A stretch of DNA of 64,000 nt from Gemmatimonadota bacterium (GTDB lineage Bacteria; Gemmatimonadota; Gemmatimonadetes; Gemmatimonadales; GWC2-71-9), in assembly GCA_025357945.1 (NCBI GenBank), contig JANYLJ010000011.1, forward strand, positions 173,845-237,844. The letters run 5' to 3'. This document shows positions 8,660-16,408 of the stretch, piece after piece. The notes beneath the pieces were generated by a model that was not told where the DNA came from, ran no database searches, and saw nothing but the letters and a program-made list of their open reading frames with translations. The position numbers were made by a program, and so were the translations under genes. Positions within the stretch are counted from its first letter, which is position 1. Each line of letters opens with the position of its first letter.

Positions 8660-9268
8660 ATGGCTTTCACGTTGCCGCCCCTCGGGTACGACTACACCGC
8701 CCTCGAGCCACACATCGACGAACAGACGATGCGAATCCACCACGACAAGCATCATGCCGCCTACGTCACCAACGTCAACGCCGCGCTCGACGGCGAGAAC
8801 GCGCTTCAGTCCCTTTCGATCGAGCGCCTCCTCGGCGACCTCGGTCAGGTGCCCGAGGCGAAGCGTACGGCGGTGCGGAACAATGGCGGCGGCCACTACA
8901 ATCACACCCTGTTCTGGGACATCATGGCGCCCGGCGGTGCCAAGGCGCCCGAGGGCAGGCTCGCGGCCGCGATCAACGGCGCCTTCGGCAGCTTCGACGC
9001 ATTCAAGGAACAGTTCGCCAAGGCGTGCACCACGCGTTTCGGCAGCGGTTGGGGGTGGCTGGTGCGCGCCGCCGATGGGAAGCTGAGCATCGAAAGCACG
9101 CCCAACCAGGATTCGCCCATCATGGACGGGAAATACGCCGTGCTCGGCTGCGACGTGTGGGAGCACGCCTACTACCTCAAGTACCAGAATCGCCGGCCGG
9201 ACTATCTCGCTGCGTGGTGGAACGTGGTGAACTGGTCGCGGGTCGCCGTTCGTTTCGAGGCAATGTGA
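8660..9268 (+). CDS. sodA: superoxide dismutase, Mn/Fe family
   Basis: Converts superoxide to peroxide and oxygen. The 202-residue length is standard and no signal peptide is present, so it is cytoplasmic. Metal ligands are His27 (RIHHDKHH), His82 ([11 protein letters not shown]), Asp165 and His169 (DVWEHAYY). Gln150 in STPNQDSP and the NNGGGH context favour the manganese or cambialistic type over strict Fe-SOD. AGGAG lies about 7 nt before the ATG. Its stop overlaps the GTG of the following peroxiredoxin, which makes a compact two-gene oxidative-stress unit in which the peroxide product can be reduced by the next enzyme. Confidence 0.97.
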   Translation: MAFTLPPLGYDYTALEPHIDEQTMRIHHDKHHAAYVTNVNAALDGENALQSLSIERLLGDLGQVPEAKRTAVRNNGGGHYNHTLFWDIMAPGGAKAPEGRLAAAINGAFGSFDAFKEQFAKACTTRFGSGWGWLVRAADGKLSIESTPNQDSPIMDGKYAVLGCDVWEHAYYLKYQNRRPDYLAAWWNVVNWSRVAVRFEAM

Positions 9269-9744
9269 CCACGACCGTCACGGCGCCGTCGCTGCCCGTG
9301 GTCGGATCGCCGGCGCCGGATTTCACGTTGCGTTCGACGGCCGGCACCGACGTGACACTGTCGTCGTTTCGCGGTGGCAAGCATGTGCTGCTGGCGTTCT
9401 TCCCGCTGGCGTTCACCCGGACGTGCACGGCCGAGATGTGCGCATTCACCGACGACGTCAGCCAGTTCGCGAGCCGCGACACGGTGGTGCTGCCGATCAG
9501 CGTGGATTCAACCGACACGCTCAGGGAATACCAGGGAAAGTACCACCTGTCGTTCGACCTGTTGAGCGACTTCAAGCGCGTCGTCTCGCGGCTCTATGGC
9601 GTGCTGAACGACGAAAAGTTCTATGCCAACCGCGCCTACTTCGTGGTCGACAAGCAGGGCGTGGTGCGGTGGGCGTGGCAGGAGACGAAGAACGGCGAGT
9701 GGCGGGAGAATCCGCAATTGTTGGCGGAGTTAGCCAAGTTGTAA
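9265..9744 (+). CDS. peroxiredoxin (AhpE/BCP-like)
   Basis: A thiol peroxidase of 159 residues with a thioredoxin fold. The peroxidatic Cys lies in [10 protein letters not shown], and a second Cys five residues later resembles the CxxxxC arrangement of BCP. The preceding FFPLAFT stretch is typical of AhpE. The GTG start at 9265 overlaps the sodA stop by 4 nt (GTGA) and has GAGG 5 nt upstream. A long artificial frame extends far upstream through sodA in another register and should be ignored. Coupling to sodA suggests coordinated detoxification of superoxide and peroxide. Confidence 0.92.
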   Translation: MTTTVTAPSLPVVGSPAPDFTLRSTAGTDVTLSSFRGGKHVLLAFFPLAFTRTCTAEMCAFTDDVSQFASRDTVVLPISVDSTDTLREYQGKYHLSFDLLSDFKRVVSRLYGVLNDEKFYANRAYFVVDKQGVVRWAWQETKNGEWRENPQLLAELAKL

Positions 9745-9780
9745 CCCGGTTGTCGTGAGGGGAGCGCCGGGCGTGAGGCC

Positions 9781-10293
9781 TTGGCATCGGGGCCTCTTCC
9801 CGCGCACTTTCAACGCGTGCCGCTCCGCCATCTGTTGTGTTCCGCCCTCGTCATCACGCTCGTGCTCGCGTCCTGTCGCTTTCAGGACCGGACGCCCGGC
9901 GGGTCGCGCCATGATGAGGCCACCGTCCAGGCGGTGGTCGCCTCGTTCTATCAGGCCATCGCTACCAAGGACGCCGCCGGCGTGCAGCGTCTGGCACTTC
10001 CCTCCGCAACGGCGCTGGTCGCAGCCGACCGCAGCCCGCCGGTCCTCGTTCCACTGCGCACCATCATCGCCGTCCCGGAGCGCCGCAATCAGGGCGGCGG
10101 GGCGCGCATCGTCCGGACCGAACTTCGTCCCGACGGTGATGTCGCGACCGACCGGGTGGCGGTCGTTGCCAGAAGCGGTGACGGCCGGGGCGAGTACGAA
10201 GCCACCGATGTGCTCACGCTCGCCCGCCGCACCGGCGAGTGGCGCGTAGCGCACGCGCTGTTCGGCCCGTGGCGCACCCGGTCGGTGCCGTGA
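9781..10293 (+). CDS. lipoprotein with SnoaL/NTF2-like fold (DUF4440-like)
   Basis: A 170-residue predicted lipoprotein with lipobox LVLASC (Cys32) and the pattern of an NTF2-like domain: an N-terminal helix with VVASFYQAIATKDAAGVQRLA and strands ending TGEWRVAHALFG. The TTG start at 9781 has a weak GAGG nearby. A GTG at 9817 would give a more usual 20-residue signal peptide and is equally possible. Its end overlaps the kinase gene start by 4 nt (GTGA at 10290), so it may be a sensor accessory of that system. Ligand unknown. Confidence 0.65.
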   Translation: MASGPLPAHFQRVPLRHLLCSALVITLVLASCRFQDRTPGGSRHDEATVQAVVASFYQAIATKDAAGVQRLALPSATALVAADRSPPVLVPLRTIIAVPERRNQGGGARIVRTELRPDGDVATDRVAVVARSGDGRGEYEATDVLTLARRTGEWRVAHALFGPWRTRSVP

Positions 10294-11738
10294 CCGGGGC
10301 CCCGGCGGCGGGGCCGCCACCGTTGGCGGTCATCGTCGGAGCCGCCCGCGCCCTGGCGAGTGCGGACGCCGCCACGGAGCGGCTCGAGGCGCTGTGTCAG
10401 CACCTTCAGGCCGTCCTGCCGGCGACGGCAGTGCGCTTCCGTACCGGTGCGCGACGGTCGGATCGCACCACCGTGGGCAAGCGGGCGGTGACGCCGACGA
10501 CGCTCGTCGTGGAGATTCCGTGGCGCGACGGGCGTCGGGCGGTGCTCGAGGTGGTCGAGTCGCCGCGCCCCCAGGCGGAACTCCGTCCCGTGCTCGACGC
10601 CGTCGCTGCGCTGCTGGCCGCCCTCCTCCCGGCGTTCGACGCCGAGGCACAGGACGACGGTGGCGTGGTCGGCAAGCTCCACCGGATGACGATCGATTCC
10701 CTGCCGGTGGGGCTCTACGTCATCGATCGCGAGTACCGCGTGGTGTTGTGGAACCGCAAGCGCGAAACGGGCACGCAGGGCCTCCGCCGTGGCGACGTCC
10801 TCGGCAAGCGCGTCGTCGACGTGCTGCGACGCCAGCCCGCCGATGTCCTGCTGGCGGAGTTCGATCGCGTCTTCATGACGGGGGCGGTGCGCGTGCAAGA
10901 ACAGGACGTGCACGTTGGTAACGACGTGCGCACCTACCGGACCACGCGGCTGCCGATGCGCGTCGATGGCACTACGGTGTCCCACGTCATCACGATTGGC
11001 GAGGACGTCACGGAAACGCGTGCGTTTCAGCGTGCGATGCACCAGACCGAGAAGCTCGCGGCGGTCGGCCAGCTCGCCGCTGGCGTGATGCACGAGATCA
11101 ACAACCCGCTCGCTATCATCGGCGGCTGCGCGGCCGCCATCTCCGCACGGCTCGGCGCGGCCACCGAACCCGTCGTTGCCGAGTACCTCGGGATCATCGA
11201 CAGCGAAGTCACTCGTTGCACCAATATCGTTGGCGGACTGCTGGACTTCTCCCGCGCCGGGCGGAGCGGAATCACCCTCGAGCCGGCCGACCTCAACGTG
11301 CTGCTGGACCGGACGTTGCACCTGCTCCAGCACCACCAGCGGTTTCGCCGGTTGTCGGTCACGCGCGAGTTCGCCGATCACCTGCCGATGGTTCTCGGCA
11401 ACGGTGAACGCCTCGTCCAGGCGGCAATGGCGATCCTGCTCAACGCTGCGGACGCCAGCTCCGGCCACGGCAACGTCATCGTCCGGACTCGAAAGGACGG
11501 TACCACCGTCATCGCAGAATTCGAGGACGACGGCTCCGGCATCGCCGCCGACGTGTTGCCCAGGATCTTCGACCCGTTCTTCACCACCAAGGGCCCCGCG
11601 CGCGGCACCGGCCTCGGCCTGGCAATCTGTTACGGCATTGTCGCCGATCACGGCGGCCAGCTGGATGTCCGCAGCGAGCCCGGCGTGCGCACGGTTTTCC
11701 GGATGACCCTGCCCGGGGCAGGCCAGGAGGCGCCGTGA
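10290..11738 (+). CDS. soluble PAS-domain sensor histidine kinase (NtrB-like)
   Basis: About 482 residues without membrane segments. Residues 1-120 look GAF-like, 130-245 form a PAS domain (LPVGLYVIDREYRVVLWNRK), and the HisKA box is AAGVMHEINNPL with phosphorylatable His268. The HATPase domain has DDGSGI and GTGLGLAI. The HEINNPL box is characteristic of NtrB-type kinases, yet the next gene encodes an OmpR-type regulator. The GTG at 10290 is chosen because it gives the 4-nt GTGA overlap seen throughout this region; a GTG at 10239 would extend into the lipoprotein gene. The stimulus is unknown. Confidence 0.88.
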   Translation: MTGAPAAGPPPLAVIVGAARALASADAATERLEALCQHLQAVLPATAVRFRTGARRSDRTTVGKRAVTPTTLVVEIPWRDGRRAVLEVVESPRPQAELRPVLDAVAALLAALLPAFDAEAQDDGGVVGKLHRMTIDSLPVGLYVIDREYRVVLWNRKRETGTQGLRRGDVLGKRVVDVLRRQPADVLLAEFDRVFMTGAVRVQEQDVHVGNDVRTYRTTRLPMRVDGTTVSHVITIGEDVTETRAFQRAMHQTEKLAAVGQLAAGVMHEINNPLAIIGGCAAAISARLGAATEPVVAEYLGIIDSEVTRCTNIVGGLLDFSRAGRSGITLEPADLNVLLDRTLHLLQHHQRFRRLSVTREFADHLPMVLGNGERLVQAAMAILLNAADASSGHGNVIVRTRKDGTTVIAEFEDDGSGIAADVLPRIFDPFFTTKGPARGTGLGLAICYGIVADHGGQLDVRSEPGVRTVFRMTLPGAGQEAP

Positions 11739-12403
11739 AACTGCTCGTGGTGGAAGACGACAAGACCGTGGGACAGTACGTCAAGCGCGGCCTCGAGGAG
11801 CAACAGTACATCGCTGATTGGGTGACCGATGGCGCGGAAGCGCTGCGCGTGGCATCCACCGTCCCATACGACCTCATCATCCTCGACCTGCGCCTGCCGG
11901 GAATGACCGGGATCGAGGTGCTCCGTGCGTTGCGCGATCGCGGACTCACGCTGCCGGTGCTGGTGCTTACCGCGCAGGACAGCGTCGAGTTCAAGGTGGA
12001 AGCCCTGCGCGCCGGCGCGGACGACTACGTCACCAAGCCGTTCTCGTTCGAGGAACTTCTCGCCCGCGTCGAGGCGCTGTCGCGCCGCCCCAAGCTGCTC
12101 GCGGCGCGGTCACTGAAGATCGCCGATCTCGAGCTGGATCTCGAATCGCGCGACGTGCATCGCGGCGGCACCCCGATCGAACTCACCCCCAAGGAGTACG
12201 CCGTGCTCGAGTACCTGATGCGGCACACGGGTCGGGTGATGTCGCGCACCCTGATTACTGAATATGCCTGGGACTATCACTTCGATCCGGGGACCAATAT
12301 CGTGGACGTGGTCATCAACCGGCTGCGCAAGAAGGTGGACGCCGGCTACCCGCAGAAACTGGTACATACGGTGCGCGGCGTGGGATACGTGGTCAAAGGG
12401 TAG
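11735..12403 (+). CDS. OmpR/PhoB-family response regulator
   Basis: A 222-residue transcription factor. The receiver domain (residues 1-115) has acidic Asp8/Asp9, phospho-acceptor Asp51 (IILDLRLPG), Thr79 and Lys101. The winged-helix DNA-binding domain ends with the HTVRGVGYVV motif. The gene overlaps the upstream soluble kinase by 4 nt, and the downstream membrane kinase starts at the base after its stop. It therefore probably receives phosphate from two kinases. A 7-4-7 direct repeat at 13936-13953 upstream of tonB is a possible target. Confidence 0.95.
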   Translation: MKLLVVEDDKTVGQYVKRGLEEQQYIADWVTDGAEALRVASTVPYDLIILDLRLPGMTGIEVLRALRDRGLTLPVLVLTAQDSVEFKVEALRAGADDYVTKPFSFEELLARVEALSRRPKLLAARSLKIADLELDLESRDVHRGGTPIELTPKEYAVLEYLMRHTGRVMSRTLITEYAWDYHFDPGTNIVDVVINRLRKKVDAGYPQKLVHTVRGVGYVVKG

Positions 12404-13885
12404 ATGCAATCGATCCGCTTCCGGCTGGCGGTGTATTACGCCCTCGCCCTGTCGGCAACCATGGTGGCGTTCGGGGCGGCGGTGTATTGGGAGCGAACCG
12501 CCACCGCGCCGCGTGAAGCCGAGTTGCGACTCGATGCCGCGCTCACGAGCGAAAGCGACCTGGCCGTCCGCGTGCTGGCGCAGCAAGCGCGGCTGCTGCG
12601 ACACGGCCCGCACGCCCCGCCGGGCGTGACCAAGCCCGACAGCGAACGCATCCTCCTGGACGAGGTCGTTCCGTATTTCGACCCGGTGGCGGACTACGTC
12701 TTCCTCGCCCGACCGTCCGGGGAGATTCTCTACCTCTCCCCGTCGGCGAAGTCCCTCCCCGATACGACCGTGGCGGCGGTGCTGGCGCTGATGCTCCGCC
12801 GGCCGCCCCCGTTCGGCGCCGATACGCTCACGGCCGGATCGAACGACTCGCCGCTCCGCTACAACCTCGCCCGCGTCGATTCGGTGCCCGGCGTCGCTGC
12901 CGTGCTGATCGCGGCGCGGTTGCAGGTCGACACCAGCGCGGTGCGCGAGATCCTGCTGTCGATGTTGATGATGGCGCCGCTGATCCTGGTCGCGTCGGCC
13001 AGCCTCGGCTACTGGCTCGCGGGGCGGTCGCTCCGCCCCGTGGAAGTCATGATCGAGGAACTCGACGCCATCCAGGACGGCACGACGCTCAATCGCCGGC
13101 TCGCCGTGCCGCCGGGCGCCGACGAACTGTCGCGCCTGGCTGAACGTCTGAACAACATGCTCAGCCGGGTCGAACGCTCCTTCGTGGCGCTCCGTCGCTT
13201 TACGGCCGACGCATCGCACGAACTCAAGACGCCGCTGATGGTGCTGCGCGCCGGTGTGGAGCGGTCGCTGACCCATCCAGAGACGCCGGGCGAGATCATC
13301 CCCGCCCTCGACGAAACCCTGCGTCAGATCAACCAGATGAGCGACCTGGTGACGAACCTGCTCACGCTGGCCCGCGCTGACGAGGGTCGCGCTTCGCTGG
13401 CGCTCACCGACACCGATCTCCGCACCCTCGTGGCCGACGCAGCCGAGACGGCGGAGATTCTCGGTGAAGAACGCCAGGTGGCCATCCGGATCGAACTTCC
13501 GCTGGATCCCGTGATGCTGGCGGTCGATCCCGGCCGGATCCGGCAGTTGCTGATGAATCTGGTCACCAATGCCGTCAAGTACACGACCCCTGGCGGTACC
13601 ATCACGGTGCGGTTGGTCGACGGTGCCGAACGGGTCACCCTCGCGGTGCAGGACACCGGCATCGGCATCGCGCCGGGCGATCTGCCCAACGTATTCGAGC
13701 GGTTCTGGCGAGCCGATATCGCCCGGACCCGCACTGGCGAGCACCCCGGCACCGGCCTCGGGCTGGCCATTGCCAAGTGGATCGTCGAGGCCCATGGCGG
13801 GACGATCGCCGCGCAAAGTCGGCCGGGACGCGGTAGTATATTCACCGCCACGCTTCCCAAAGACGGTCTGGCGCTGGCGCCCTGA
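12404..13885 (+). CDS. membrane sensor histidine kinase
   Basis: A 493-residue kinase with an N-terminal membrane helix (residues 8-28) and a periplasmic sensor domain of about 150 residues. A second helix (185-205), a HAMP segment and the HisKA box FTADASHELKTP with His272 follow. The HATPase has NLVTNAVKY, DTGIGI and GTGLGLAIAKW. The ATG immediately follows the regulator stop. The cognate regulator is therefore the upstream gene; the sensed signal is unknown. The organisation after the regulator is the usual PhoBR-like order, and the extra soluble kinase upstream is the unusual element. Confidence 0.93.
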   Translation: MQSIRFRLAVYYALALSATMVAFGAAVYWERTATAPREAELRLDAALTSESDLAVRVLAQQARLLRHGPHAPPGVTKPDSERILLDEVVPYFDPVADYVFLARPSGEILYLSPSAKSLPDTTVAAVLALMLRRPPPFGADTLTAGSNDSPLRYNLARVDSVPGVAAVLIAARLQVDTSAVREILLSMLMMAPLILVASASLGYWLAGRSLRPVEVMIEELDAIQDGTTLNRRLAVPPGADELSRLAERLNNMLSRVERSFVALRRFTADASHELKTPLMVLRAGVERSLTHPETPGEIIPALDETLRQINQMSDLVTNLLTLARADEGRASLALTDTDLRTLVADAAETAEILGEERQVAIRIELPLDPVMLAVDPGRIRQLLMNLVTNAVKYTTPGGTITVRLVDGAERVTLAVQDTGIGIAPGDLPNVFERFWRADIARTRTGEHPGTGLGLAIAKWIVEAHGGTIAAQSRPGRGSIFTATLPKDGLALAP

Positions 13886-13935
13886 GGCCAGCGGGTGAGG
13901 GCGCGAACGAGTTCGTTTGGCGCCGCGTCATGCGG

Positions 13936-13953
13936 TTGTTACTGAATTGTCAT
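13936..13953 (+). promoter_or_regulatory. possible OmpR/PhoB-type regulator box (7-4-7 direct repeat)
   Basis: TTGTTAC and TTGTCAT are separated by TGAA, which gives an 11-bp period as in PhoB boxes. It lies between the kinase gene and tonB in a 150-bp noncoding gap that also has a small hairpin at about 13899-13925. The assignment rests on spacing and similarity only. Confidence 0.35.
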
Positions 13954-14035
13954 CGGGCGGTGAGCCTCGCGCGAACTCGGCCGCCCAGATTCTCCGGTGA
14001 AGTGACACGCAGCCCTTCCGGTGGAGGTCGTATTC

Positions 14036-14731
14036 GTGTTTGACTACCTGATCGAGTCGAAGCCCAGGCGCGAGCGCAGCATCGGCCAGACTGCCGTTTC
14101 GGCGGTCGTGCATTTGATCGTCATCTTCGTGGCGGTGAAGCTCACGTCCGGTGCGGCCGCAACGGTCAAGAAGATCATCGAAACGCGCACGGCCTTCCTC
14201 GCGCCGCCACCACCACCACCGCCGCCACCGCCGCCACCGGACCAGAAAGTGATCGTGCAGGCGAATCCGCCGCCGCAGGGCTTCCAGACGATCATGCCAC
14301 CCAGGGTGATTCCGACCGAGATTCCGCCGGTGAATCTCAATGAGAAGTTCGACCCGAAGAATTTCAGCGGGAAGGGTGTCGAGGGTGGCATCGCGACCGG
14401 CGTCGTCGGCGGCACCGGACCGGTCAACACGCAGGAAACATTCACGAACGACCAGGTGGACGACCCGGTCACCCAATCGTGTCCGCAGCCGAAGTATCCA
14501 GCGGCGCTGCGAACCGTCGGTGTGACGGGGAGTGTCAGCTTGCGCTATGTCATCGGGTCCGACGGTCGGGTCGAACGCAGCTCGGTCAAGGTGATGAGCA
14601 GCACCAACAAGGCGTTTGATGAACCCGCGATTGAAGCGATCATGGCCTGCACGAACAAGGCGGCCAAGATCCGCGGTAGCGCGGTGCGTCAGCTGGTTGA
14701 TCAGGTTGTTCGGTTCACCATTGCTGGATAA
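14036..14731 (+). CDS. tonB: TonB-type energy transducer (first copy)
   Basis: Couples proton-motive force from ExbB/ExbD to outer membrane transporters. The 231-residue product has a cytoplasmic stub, one membrane helix (VVHLIVIFVAV), a Pro-rich periplasmic spacer with a run of 12 prolines, and a TonB C-terminal domain starting at CPQPKYPAALRT and ending VVRFTIAG. The GTG at 14036 is preferred because GGAGG at 14023-14027 is 8 nt upstream; an in-frame GTG at 14021 overlaps that ribosome binding site. It heads the tonB-exbB-exbD-exbD-tonB cluster. Cys residues in the C-terminal domain (QSC, MAC) could form a disulfide. Confidence 0.92.
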   Translation: MFDYLIESKPRRERSIGQTAVSAVVHLIVIFVAVKLTSGAAATVKKIIETRTAFLAPPPPPPPPPPPPDQKVIVQANPPPQGFQTIMPPRVIPTEIPPVNLNEKFDPKNFSGKGVEGGIATGVVGGTGPVNTQETFTNDQVDDPVTQSCPQPKYPAALRTVGVTGSVSLRYVIGSDGRVERSSVKVMSSTNKAFDEPAIEAIMACTNKAAKIRGSAVRQLVDQVVRFTIAG

Positions 14732-14804
14732 GACGGCGCTTCCGCCGTGTGCACCCAGGCCGCGCCGTCGCGGCCGCTAACCATAACCGTCGAGAGGTTG
14801 CAAG

Positions 14805-15557
14805 ATGAGCGTCAGTTTGCTGGATCTGTGGACGCAGGCCGGTAATTTCGCCAAGGGCATCGTCATCATCCTGTTGATCATGTCCATCTTCTCGCTCACG
14901 ATCGTCGTGCAGAAGCTGATCAAGATCAAGAGGAGCGAATCGGCCACCCGCAAGTTCGCGCCGCAGTTCTCGCGCGCGATTCAGGAGGAGAACCTCGACC
15001 AGGCGATCACGCTGGCCGAGAAGAACAAGGAATCGCACGTGGCGCGCGTCCTCGGCGGCGCGTTGACCGAAGTCAAGCCGTTGCTGCGTGACCGTGCCAC
15101 CGTCACCGCCGCCGACATCAACTCGGCCGAGCGGGCAGTGGAACGCCAGATGCTGATCGTCCTCTCCGAGTTCAAGCGCGGCTCGGGCGTCCTCGGCACC
15201 GTCGGCGCGACCGCACCATTCGTCGGCCTCCTCGGCACCACGATGGGTATCGTCAACGCCTTCCAGGCCATGTCGGCGGCCGGTGGCGCCTCGGGCGGCC
15301 TGGCCGGCATCGGTTCAGGTATCGCCGAAGCGCTGATCACGACCGCATTCGGTCTCCTCGTCGCCATCCCGGCCGTGTGGGCGTACAACTACTTCACGAC
15401 CAAGACGGAAAACCTCGTGGTCGAGATGACGTACACGTCGAAGGAATTGATCGACTACCTCATCAAGAGCGTCGGCAGCGAGTTCGGTCGCTCGATCTTC
15501 ACCAAGGAATTCCAGGCGACGAAGGCGGTGAGTGGCAGTGGCCATATCCACGGGTAG
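14805..15557 (+). CDS. exbB: ExbB/TolQ/MotA-family proton channel protein
   Basis: A 250-residue inner membrane protein with three helices. The first lies at residues 15-37 (GIVIILLIMSIFSLTIVVQ). The second and third are in the conserved MotA_TolQ_ExbB domain, with VGATAPFVGLLGTTMGIVNAF and GIAEALITTAFGLLVAIPA. It forms the ExbB pentamer around ExbD. The reading frame overlaps the next exbD by 26 nt, which supports coupled translation. Association with two TonBs and two ExbDs means it may serve two transducer complexes. Confidence 0.95.
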   Translation: MSVSLLDLWTQAGNFAKGIVIILLIMSIFSLTIVVQKLIKIKRSESATRKFAPQFSRAIQEENLDQAITLAEKNKESHVARVLGGALTEVKPLLRDRATVTAADINSAERAVERQMLIVLSEFKRGSGVLGTVGATAPFVGLLGTTMGIVNAFQAMSAAGGASGGLAGIGSGIAEALITTAFGLLVAIPAVWAYNYFTTKTENLVVEMTYTSKELIDYLIKSVGSEFGRSIFTKEFQATKAVSGSGHIHG

Positions 15558-15987
15558 TGGCTCCGGGCAGGTGAACGCGAACATCAACGTCACGCCGATG
15601 ATCGACGTGATGCTGGTGCTCCTGATCATCTTCATGATCGTCGCCCCGATGCTCGAAGCCGGCTTCAAGGCCACGATGCCCAGTGCGGCGAACGTGGAAA
15701 AGGCGCCGGAAGGGAAGGAAGAGATCACCCTGGGCCTGGACGCCGGAGGGAACTACTTCGTCAACAAGAAGGAGATGACGAAGGAACAGGCGGAAGCGGA
15801 CCTCACGGCGAAGTACGCCAACCGCACGTCCGACAAGATCCTGTTCTTCAAGGCGGACATGAACTTGAAGTACAAGAAGGTGCAGGAGGCGATCGAGGTC
15901 GGCCGGCGTGCCGGTGCCCGCGTGCTGATGGCGATCACCGAGCGCACGGGCGGCCTCATGGGTGACGACAAGAAGAAGGGGAAGTAG
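15532..15987 (+). CDS. exbD: ExbD/TolR-family protein (first copy)
   Basis: A 151-residue protein with a short cytoplasmic N-terminus, one membrane helix and a periplasmic domain. The helix carries the family signature NVTPMIDVMLVLLIIFM, whose Asp is the protonatable residue. The GTG start at 15532 lies inside exbB; another in-frame GTG at 15538 is possible. The periplasmic domain contains TADLTAKYANRTSDKILFFKAD and the C-terminus is Lys-rich (DDKKKGK). Confidence 0.93.
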   Translation: MAVAISTGSGSGQVNANINVTPMIDVMLVLLIIFMIVAPMLEAGFKATMPSAANVEKAPEGKEEITLGLDAGGNYFVNKKEMTKEQAEADLTAKYANRTSDKILFFKADMNLKYKKVQEAIEVGRRAGARVLMAITERTGGLMGDDKKKGK

Positions 15988-15989
15988 CC

Positions 15990-16397
15990 ATGGCCATCTC
16001 TGCCGGTGGTGGCGGTGTCAGCTCGGAGATCAACGTCACGCCGATGATCGACGTGCTCCTGGTGCTCTTGATCATCTTCATGGTGGTCATCGCCATGGGA
16101 CGCACCGCGGTCCAGATCAACATCCCGCCGACCGAAACGACAACGCGCCCCAGCGACAACAACACGCAGATCGTGCTCGAGTTGCGCGACGATGGCACCT
16201 ACTGGATCAACGGCCACCAGTACGCCAAGGCGGACTTGGGAACGCAGATCAAGCAGATTTTCGACCAGCGCCCGGTGAAACTCATGTTCGTGAAGCCGGG
16301 AATGGAGCGCGTCTACTCCGAGGTCATCGCCGCGATCGATGTGGCCCGCGGTGCCGGGGTTGAAGTGATTGGAATGACGCCGATCGAGGCGAACTGA
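15990..16397 (+). CDS. exbD: ExbD/TolR-family protein (second copy)
   Basis: A 135-residue paralogue of the preceding gene with the same NVTPMIDVLLVLLIIFM helix and a diverged periplasmic domain (ELRDDGTYWINGHQ). It starts 2 nt after the first exbD stop, with GGGGAAG as a ribosome binding site. Two ExbDs may form a heterodimer inside one ExbB ring, as proposed for ExbD1/ExbD2 systems in other bacteria, or each may pair with a different TonB. Confidence 0.93.
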   Translation: MAISAGGGGVSSEINVTPMIDVLLVLLIIFMVVIAMGRTAVQINIPPTETTTRPSDNNTQIVLELRDDGTYWINGHQYAKADLGTQIKQIFDQRPVKLMFVKPGMERVYSEVIAAIDVARGAGVEVIGMTPIEAN

Positions 16398-16408
16398 GTC
16401 GTCAGCCC

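Noticed and set aside
8158..9264. Long plus-strand frame suggesting a fusion onto the peroxiredoxin
   Set aside because: The upstream part runs out of frame through the membrane protein and sodA genes; the peroxiredoxin starts at GTG 9265.
10089..11651. 520-codon minus-strand ORF opposite the PAS kinase
   Set aside because: No family features; the plus strand has all kinase motifs.
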